Shown: one piece after another, positions 27,405 through 37,300 of the stretch
How the letters are laid out: each line of letters begins with the position of its first letter
Numbering within the stretch: position 1 is the stretch's first letter
Origin: Undaria pinnatifida
Taxonomy: Eukaryota; Sar; Phaeophyceae; Laminariales; Alariaceae
DNA length: 64,000 bases
Reading direction: 5' to 3'
NCBI GenBank assembly: GCA_012845835.1
Contig: JABAKD010000015.1
Coordinates: forward strand, 7,565,467-7,629,466
The notes under the pieces: generated by a model
What the model was told of the DNA's origin: nothing
Database searches by the model: none
The model's input: only the letters and a program-made list of their open reading frames with translations
Position numbers and translations under genes: made by a program

Positions 27405-27518
27405 ACGGGCCGCGAGATCCACCACAGGATCGGGGAGCAGGTGCAGGCCGTCCGGAGGATCAGGCGGCCGAACAACCCGCTTCTCTGGGAGCTCCTGGTC
27501 CCGAAAGACTTGGCGGAG
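27405..27518 (+). CDS. OTU deubiquitinase exon: N-terminal helical segment
   Basis: Acceptor GTTTTCAG| at 27401-27404 and donor GAG|GTGAGA at 27519 bound exactly 38 codons in phase 0-0. The peptide [20 protein letters not shown] and the following [17 protein letters not shown] look like an ordinary globular sequence. It joins in phase to the exon at 28550. Other frames here are shadows. Confidence 0.7.
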
Positions 27519-28886
27519 GTGAGAGGTATAACTACAACTATAACTATAGCTATAACTTGAACTTGAACTAAAACTAGAATCAGAACTAGAACTAGAACCT
27601 AGAACTAAGAACTAAACTTAGAACTGCACATCTGGTATATACTTTTTCAAGAATGAGGTCAAATCGTCCATATTGCTATTGTTGTCGCTCGAAATGTCGC
27701 CGCCAGAGTAAATTGTACCACGTGACGGGGGCCGTAGTGGGCATTGTCTCGTCTATACCTTTCAATCAAGCTATCAAGCATGGTCTCATTCATAAAACTG
27801 ACCGAGTCTTGCCTGGTTGTTGCCACCTCTCTCCCTTCGTAGTACTAGAACTAGACCCTAGAACTAAAACCTAGAGCTAGGGGTAGAGCTGGGGGTAGAA
27901 CTAGAGCTTATGTCGAGGTCATAATAGTCTCAGAATTCGAAGAAAATATAAAAAAAGACGCCCTCAACCCACAATACGCTGAAACACCAGGTAGAGTCCT
28001 ATATTCATTCCCCTCGACGCCAGCGCCTCCGTCTCACGATTTCAAGGCTCACCTGCGCGCCGCCACAACCATCTCCGTGGTGCTGTGAACAGCACGTTTC
28101 AGCTTCCCGCCGTGGAGAAAGCTCCTTGCTACGTCTGGGAATCTGAAGAATATTCCGAAGAATTACGTACATGTCCAAACCTCTCGGTAGGTTGAAACGG
28201 CTGCTACTCTGCCCCCTCTCTTGCCTCCCCCTAGCGATGTCAACGCCTCCGTCTCACTATCTCACAAAATTCTCGCCGCCGCCGTGGTGTTATACAGAGC
28301 TCGTTTCAGCTGCCCGCCGTGGAGAAACTTCTCCGCTAGTCTTGGAACCCGAAGAAATTTCTGAAGAATGATCTATAGATCATACCCCCAAGCCCACGAT
28401 CAATTGAAACGACTTGCCAGAGTACTCTACCCCACCCCCCGCGTTGTTCACGGCTCCGTCTCACGATCTCACGGCACAGCCACCCACCCCCCCACGCCGG
28501 CCGCCGCAACCACAACCACCTCCGTGGTGCTGTGCAGAGCACTTTTCAGCTGCCCGCCGTGGAGAAACTTCTCCGAGAATTCTTGCCACTGGAAGAGGCG
28601 GTAAACGAGCTCCTCGCGCCCCAGGCCAATTGGGCACCGCCGGGCTACAAGCCTACGGACAGGTACGCGAACGAACTCTATCTAGCGTGGCGGCTTTACG
28701 GGGAGTGTGGGGGGGCGGAGGGTATTGGTAAGGAAGGGGCGGGCGTGCCCACCTATGTTGATGGCGGTGGTAGTGTTGTTGTTGGTGTTGTTGGTGTTGT
28801 TGGTGGTGTTGGCGGTGTTCGCGGTGTTGGTGGAGGTACTGTTTGTGGCGTTGGTTGTCGTGTTGGTGTTGGTAGTGTTGTTGCTG

Positions 28887-28918
<32 letters not shown>

Positions 28919-31900
28919 GGTGGTGTTCGTGGTGGTGATGGTGGCGGTCGTGTTGTTGTTGTTGTTGGTGTTGGTGTTGGTGTGTCGGTGTTGGAGATGT
29001 GGTTTTCCTGCTTTGTTTTTGTTGATGTTGATGTTGGTGTTGGTGCTGGCGTTGGTGTTGGTATCGTTATTTTGGTTTGGCTTTGCCGTTGTTGCTGTCA
29101 TTTTCTCATGTTCTGGCCGTTGGTGCGTGTGTAATTCGTCGGCGGTGAGTCGGTGTCCCCCCCCCCCCCCCCTGCCGCCGCCGCTCAAACATTCTTCACC
29201 CCTTGCGTGCATTCGCTTGTGAGTGTGCAGGCGCATGGCCGAAGTCGCGGCACGTCTGTGGGCATTACGGACAGACGGGGACGGGGATTGCCTGCTGCAC
29301 GCCGTGTCTCTCTCGCTCTGGGGGCAGCACGACCGTACCTTGGTAAGGGTAACGGGCAGAGAGAGGGTTGAGGGGGGGGGTCGGGGTAGTTTTTTCTGCA
29401 GACGAGGGTGGAGATAGAGTAGGGGGAGGGGGGGGGGGGTAGGGAGGGAAAGGATAGGGGGACGGGGGAGGAGGGGTTGGGGGGGGGGTGGGGGGGAGGG
29501 CTTCGAGTCGTTTTGTAGGTGCGGGCGGAGATAAACGATGGTCGTAGTTGTGGAGGGGAGTCGTTGTAGGCAAGGGTGGAAGCAGAGCTTTGGCGGGAGG
29601 GCAGGGGGAGGGGGGGGGGGGGCGGGGGCGGAGGTTGTGCAGAGGTACCAATATATTTTATTTGTTGATTTTTTGTTTTGTGGCATTGAGACTAGTGGCT
29701 CGTAGGCGACGTCTTTTGTGCGCACGCAGTAAGTGAGCCAGGTTGAGGTGCAAACGGCGACGGCGGTTCTGTCGTACACGCGACGACGGAGAGCAGCCTG
29801 GGCTCTCCTCGTTCGAAAAACCGGGGTGGGGGATGCACATTCCAATCCCATGGCGCTCTGTGCGTATGCGTCGCCCAATGCCTTGGTGTCGAGTGTACCG
29901 TCCAAATTAGGCGTCGACCCCGTATGCCCGCAATCATGTTCGCATAAATGGACCATTTGGTTCAGACCAGGTATCAGGTATGCATTATCTACCGTGTAGT
30001 TCATAGACCAGTTGCGCGAAATGTGACGTAGATTCGCGTACAAGTCGTGCCCTCCTGGTGTACTAATCTAAGAAGAAAAAAAATGCGAAAATACTCGCAG
30101 AAAAAGATTAAAAATGAATCGCTTCTTGGGTCGAGCCCTAGCCGAAACCCGTGGCAGCGGGCGGCGTACCGCACCCACAGGCGCAAGGTACGAGCATGAC
30201 GCGTGCGTTCCCGCGCTCGATCGCGTGTGAGCAGGTTCTCAGGCGGTTGGTGGTGGAGGTACTCCAGGATAAGCCGAGCGAGAAGGTGCTGTTCCGGAAC
30301 TGGAGGGAGGGGCAGCAGCGGGCAGATGCAGCAGCAGGGAGTAATGCCGGCTTCGAGATGGAAGAGGACCAGGCGAGTGGGTGATGGCTTACGGTTGGTA
30401 GGCTTTGACCCACTAAGCGAATAGTTTTGTTTTTTTCTGCTACTCTAATTTTTTCTGCTGGTCTAATCTTTGTGAAATTCGCTTAGTTTATTCCAGAAGA
30501 GCACGCTTTTTATGCGAGTCGACTCCAAATTCGCGCAGCTATTCTAAAACGTTTTAGCGCAAATGCGAGAACACAGGGCTAAAACTGGTCCATGTAAGCG
30601 AAATGCTAGCTATTTATTGCTTGTCGGGTCAAAGGTTAACGCTTGGTTGTTGTTTGTCTACTCGGTTCGATCTAGGCTTATGTATGTCCACCCTTTTTCC
30701 TGTTTTCCCTCTCATATTTTTATTTTGCTGGATACCGTTGATTGTTCTTCCACACGTGGTTTCCGTTCGTGGTTCGTTCACGCAGTTGGATCTACGCGTG
30801 TATCCTTTTTGCTATTTTCCCTCCTAATCCTCATTGTTTTTGCTGGATAAAGAGCGTAAATATCAGCTGGTAAGCATGCAATTTATGCCATGTTTTCAAC
30901 TTTTTTCTCGTTATGCTCGAACAAATGGTTTCCGTTGGTTGTTTGTTCACGAGGTTCGATCTAGGAATATACCCATTGTGCTGTTCCTCCCCCCAAATTC
31001 CATTTTTTTTGCCGGATAAAGAGCGTAAGTATGCAATTCAGACGATGTTTTCCACCAGCTTTTTTCGTTGTGCTTGAAGAATGCGCAATTGTGCCACGTT
31101 CTGGTGTGCCGTAGTTGTTAGCCCATGCGCTGCTTACCGTTGATTGTTCGCCCGCGCGGTTCGATCTAAGCCTCTAGATTTTTTTATCTCTGCTCTTTGC
31201 CCCTAACTTGTACGCCTTTTGCTGGAGAAGGAGCATACATGCTACCTGGTATGCTATACATACAATGCTTCCCCCAAGTTCTGTTCGGTAGGACCAGGAA
31301 GGTGGGTGGTGGCTACGGCTGGCTGTTGTTCTACGGTGTCCGATGTGGGCTTATGATAGACTGTCCGTTCTGCTCATTTGTCCAGCCAATCACCTGAGCA
31401 CCTACTCCTCTCCTCCCCTCTCAACACTCCTATCATATTTAACTTTTCTCTTAATACTACAACTACGAGTTAAGCGGCTACTGTAGTGCTATGCTGCTGT
31501 ACTACTGTGACTTGCTATTAACACGAGTACCTTAATTTTCATGCTTTTGGTGGTCATCGCACGGAAGCAATCATTACCGTGGGTCAGCGTTTTACACGAT
31601 AAGCGTATGGTGGACCCCCTCCCCCGCTCGTACTTGCTACGGTATTAACCCCCTTCTCCTCCTGCTGCTTGTGCGTTTTCCGAAACAGGTTGTAGCGGAG
31701 TGGCAGATGCTGGTTCGGGCCGCGAAGACCCCCTCCGCCTATCTCTCCTCTTTCCACGTCTTCGTCCTGGCCAATACCCTGCGCCGCCCTATCCTAGTTT
31801 ATGGAGATCGCTTCGTGAGGGGCAAAGACGGGGAGCCTTACGCACCCTCCGACGTACGCGGGTGAGACAAGAAATTGTTGGGGTTTCGTTTTGGGGGAAG

Positions 31901-34034
31901 GGGGGGGGCGGGGTGGGGAAGGAGAGGCCAAGCCCTATCCTGGTCTACGGAGATCGCTTTCTGAGGGTCAAGGATGGGGAGCCTTACGCACCCTCCGATG
32001 TACGCGGGTGAGACAGACGTGTTGTTGGGTGTTCGTTTGGAAGGAGGGCACGGGGAAGGGGAGATCGGGGAGGGGGTTGGCAAGGATTATCTGGGGAGTT
32101 GCTTGTTACATTAGGGGAGCCCCCCCGCCTTCGCCCTCACCCCTCCCCCTCCCCCCTTCCACTTACTCGCTTTTGCACCGCCTGGCAGGGTTTACTTACC
32201 AACGCTCCTCGATCCGCGCGTGTGCAACAAGTGCCGACTTACCTCCCTCAAAGTTTACCACGGCCATGCATGATAATTAGTACCCCCCCCCCCCCCCCCC
32301 TCCCGCTCTCTCCACCCCCCCATCCATTCCTTCGCTTTTGCACCGCCTTGCAGGGTTTACTTACCGACGCTCCTCGATCCGAGCGTGTGCTACAAAGTGC
32401 CGATTGCCGTCGGTTACACCTGCGTTGCGGTCGGTAAAGTGGGACACTTCACGGCCCTCGTGGGGGTGCAAGGGGAGTTGCACCACCTCCCGCTGGTGGA
32501 CGAGCATGGGGGTGATTTACCCGTCAGGTGGGTGAAATAAGCGTGTTTAGATGGGTGGGGGGGGGGTGCTTGTCGTCATGCATGGCCGTTGCATATATCT
32601 TCGCACTCCTACTATGCCTGGACGGAGCAGGGAGTATCTAATGAACCCCGGTGCTAATGGGCATGTTTTGTTCGTTTTTTTCTTGTCCGACGGTAGTGGG
32701 GAGGGGGAAGGAGGGCCCGTTATGTGACTCCGGATCTGAGTTACTACTGGGAGGGAGGACGAGACTAGTGCAAGGATAGTAAATGGGATGGAGAAAAAAA
32801 ACGAAGAATGGGAGTTGCGCCACCTCCCGCTAGTAGATGAACACGGAGACTTATTTACCCGTCGGTTGGGTGGAAGAGGCGTGTTTGGGGGGAGGGGGGG
32901 TTGTAAGTAACGAACCCCGGTGATATGGTCATGTGCTGTTCGATTTTTTTCTGTGGCGGACCCGCACGGGGATGCCTTAACTGTTACGTGGGGAAGCGGC
33001 AAGGGGAGGGGTGGTACCTACTGAGCCCCCGCGATATTGGGCACATCTTGTTCGATTTTTTGGTTGTGGTGGGCGAGCACGGGGACGCCTTACCTGTCAG
33101 GGGAGAGAGGGTGGTGGCATCTATTCAACCTCGGTGATAAGGGGCGTGCTATATTCGGTTCTTGCTTGTATTTCACCGGGGAGTCGTATTATTTGCGTTG
33201 ATTTTACGCGCATTGCCGTCGGTAAGACTTGACACTTTGCCGCCCTCGTGGAGGTCCATGGGGATTTGCACCACCTCCCGCTGGTAGACGAGCAAAATAA
33301 TGTCTTGCCCGTCAGGTGGGAGGGGGATGGCGGGGGGAGGGCAGGTGTTGCAACGAGTGCCTTCTACTACTCCCCTGCCGTACGCTGGAAAATTAGATGG
33401 AAAACGCCGCATTCAGAAATTTCCTTGGAATTTTCTACTAGGACGTTTTTGCTACTCTGCTATCGTGCGATCGAAAAATACCACAAAATAATCTGAGTGT
33501 GAAATTCGGCATGATGGAGTCGTAGTCACCGAGGGGTGCATAGAGATAGTTGGAGAACTATTTAATGCCGGAAGTAGCTAAAAAGAAAACGAACATCGAT
33601 CGCGTGAGTTGGAGAGCTTTTTGCATGCCACACCCCTCGAAAATATCTTAATGCGATGCGAATGTCGAGGGAGTTGGAGAAAAATTACCCTTCGGAGAAT
33701 TTTTTTTTTTACACGTATAAAATAAAAGAACCCATTACACTGTAGCGTAAGTTTGAAAGCATTTACCTGGTTCATGGCAAAAAAAACGAAAATACAACAA
33801 AAAACGAAACGAATTTCGCATGAGTTTGACGACATGCAGCAAAAAAGATAAATTGACAACAACGAACCTTTTTCGCGTGAAAACAAACAGATACGGCGTT
33901 TCTCCAGCGAGCGTGTCCAGCCCAGACCCCGAGGGATTTGCTATGGAGGCGTATATGAGCACCATAAATTTCTACACAGCAGAAGGTACGCGGTTACCCA
34001 ACAATTATTTTCTTGACAGTTGTTGTTGTTGTGG

Positions 34035-34084
<50 letters not shown>

Positions 34085-34192
34085 GGTTTTTCTGGTCAGA
34101 ACGCCCTATCTGTGCTGTTGTGTGTATCTCAGGCACGATCGGAGCTGACACATACCAGTCGTTGTTGTTGTTGTTGTTGTTGTTGTTGTTGC

Positions 34193-34223
<31 letters not shown>

Positions 34224-34339
34224 ATTGTTGTTGTTGTTGTTGTTGTTATTGTCGTTGCTGTTGGTTTTTCTGGTCAGAACGCCCTATCTGTGCTGTTATG
34301 TGCATCTCTGGCACGATCGGAGCTGACACATACCAGTCG

Positions 34340-34377
<38 letters not shown>

Positions 34378-37300
34378 CTCACATTAACCCTTTTAGAACT
34401 GCCCCCACGCCGTGCGTATTAGAGAAACATTACCGGATGGCGATGCTGCGCGGCGCTTACATGACCCCCGAGGCGGACAACGTGCGGAGAGCAATGGCTC
34501 GTACGGCGGAGACGGCGTTCGATCGGCTCGCGAAGCAGCAGGTGGGCGCGGAAAGAGGAGCGGTACGGTCAACAGATGTGATTCAAAATCGTGTACTAAT
34601 CGTTGTTTTAGAACGTTGTGGTGTTGGTCCCGTTTTTTTTCTCACGAGGGCTATTCTCCGACTCCAGAGTTATTAGAGCCCCTGCTGTGACCATTGACTG
34701 GGGAATCCAGGGTATTGGAACTGTTCTGTGACCACAAGCTAGTGGCGATTAATTTATTTGAGAAGACAACCAGACGTATTGGCCACGGGCGGAGCTACTT
34801 CCTGCCTCGGATTCGAAGCCGGCTCGCATCCATACGTGGTTATTCTCGCGCGCAGGTATCGGGACGCTGGAGCTCGATGCATGCAATATTATTCGGCGTT
34901 TTCTGTAGGGCTTGCTCGCCCCAACCTTCGTCCCTATTCCCGGCGAACACGCGCAATCCCCTTTCCCCACGGCACCGTTCAACCAAAAAAGGCAGCGCGT
35001 TTTACTTGGAACGAGCCGTGAACAGCACTGCTAGCCACGCGCAGCCGTCCCGCACACTCCGTTTTCGCTTTCGTTTTCGTTTTCTCGTTTTCATTTTATC
35101 GTTTTCGTTTTTTCGTTTTCGTTTTCGAGATCGTTAGCGCTCTCGTTTTCGTTTTCGTTTTCGTTCTCGTTCTCGTTTTCGTCTTCCTTTCTATTTTATT
35201 TTTCGTTCACGTTTTCGCTGTCGTTTTTGTGTTTGCTCTTTATTTTTTGCAGGAAGAGGAGATACGCCGGCAGCTGGCGGCGGCGGATCCTCCTCCCCCT
35301 GCCGACGGCGCTCGTCCGCCCGTGGCTGACACACCCGGTGCGGACGTTGGCGACCCAAATCGAAAAAAATCGTCGTCGCCGCTACCACTCCCGTCGCCGT
35401 CGACCCCGCTACCCCCGCCGCCGCCGCAGCAGCAGCTTCCACCACCTCCAGCGAGCGCAAAACCGCCGCCCGCTGCTGAACCGACGCGCGATTTGGGTGA
35501 CCACTCAGGGCCCTCTGCAACGAACGGTGCGCGGAATAGTCCTTCGGCGTGGAACGGCGCGCGGAACGATCCCTCAGCGCGGATCGACGCGGCGACGGGC
35601 GTGGGAACGGGCGCGCGGACCAGTCCCTCGGCGCGGAACGATCCCTCGGCACGGAACGGTCGTTCGGGGCGGAATGGTACCTCGGCGCGTTCGTTTGACG
35701 ATCTAGGTGGTGATTCACCGCCAGCCGCGAAGGAGTCAGCATCGCCAGCAGTTATAACTGCGGTTGAGGCGGCTACAGCGGCTGGAGCGGCGGCAACGGC
35801 GGCCGGAGCGGCAGCGGCGATGGTCTTGCGAGGTGGTGGTGGTGATGCCGACACAGCGGCAGCGGCGTCAGCAGTGGAGAGGCGAGCGCTCCACCGTCGA
35901 GAAGGGAGCGGTAGCAGCAACGGCCGACGTAGGCAAGCCAGAGAAGCGGACGGCGCGGTTAATGCCGTCGGAGATGGGCGCGGGGTGGGCGACGAGTCGG
36001 ATGTTAGCGCACCGCCAGCAGCAGCGGTCGTTGGCGAACGGGCTGAAGCCGCCGCTGCTGCTACGCCTCCGCCAATCGGTCGGTTCCTCTCCGCGCCTTT
36101 GGGTGTTCTATCCACAGTTCGAGGGTGGGCTACAGGGCTTGGCAGGGGGTCCTCGTCCGTTTCATTGGCTGCGGACGACGCTGATGTTGTTACTGATGCT
36201 AATGCCGACGCTGCCGCTGCTGATGCTGATGCTATTACTTCTCTTGCGGATGCTGCTGCCGACATTGCTGCCGCTACTGCTGCTGCCGCTGCTTATGCTG
36301 CTGCCGCCCGAGCCGACGCTGCTGTCGAAGCTGGCTCCGACATGCGTGGCAGCAGCAAGACTAACGGTGTCCGTCCTTTGCCGGGGGTGGGCACCACAAC
36401 GGGAGAGGCCGGCTGCTCGTCGCGAGCTGCTCCTTCTGGCGGGACAGGCCGCCGACGGCCGAGCGCAGCAGCCGAGGAACGGGGGGTGAGGGCAGAACGT
36501 GCATCACGCAGCGGCGGCATACACAGCGGCAGCGGAAGCGGTGGCTCCGACGCCGACAACAGGAACGCAGGCCTAAGGGTAGACCTTCCTGCGGACCATT
36601 CCTCGGCCAGCAGCGACCGCTGTTATGATCGGGTCTCCAGTCGAGGGAAACACGTCCGTTCCTCCTCGGGGGGCTGTGAGGAGAGCTTAAATGGAAGCGG
36701 GGCTAGTCCCGGGAAGGCTGAAGGTGGGACGAGGGTGGCTTGGAGCGGAGAGGCAAACGGAAAGCGCAAGCCGGAATCATCACCGGTGGTAACCCCCGAC
36801 GGCCCCGCGGCGACTCAGTACTTCGGGTACGCCGAGAAGCCGGGCGCGGGCGCGGGAGAAGAGTCGACGGATGCAACGCTGGCGCATGCGACGAGGTCGA
36901 GCGAAGGTGGGTTTAGCTCGACGAGAGGTCGCGGGAGGGGAGCAACGGCGGCACGAGAGGCCGCCGCTCTAGACGCATCTAGAAGTAGTCCGGCGAGGGC
37001 ACCCGGGAAGGAGTTCGAGGGAAATGACGCCGCCGCGAGGGATCGAGAGGCTCAGTGTGAAGAGAAGTACCACGCCACGGCGAGATGGCGTGAGGGGCGC
37101 GCGTCCGCCGTGCGAGTGCAACAGGGGGCGGGGACGCGCCGCGGACAGCCCCACCCCAGAGGAGGGGAGAGGTACAGTGACGCAGCTCTTGACGCGAAGC
37201 CGTGGCTTGCCTCTTCTTCAAGGAGCGCTTCCACGGAGCGACGCACCGTTCGCGGAGATAAACCGTACGACCCGATCGTCTATAGCGAAGGGTACCGTGG

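Noticed and set aside
28682-30043. 453-codon open frame on the minus strand
   Set aside because: It is antisense to OTU exons and depends on GTT- and G-rich intron repeats (poly-Thr/Asn and poly-Pro). It has no conserved motif.
35240-36265. 341-codon minus-strand frame
   Set aside because: Antisense shadow of the GC-rich last OTU exon.
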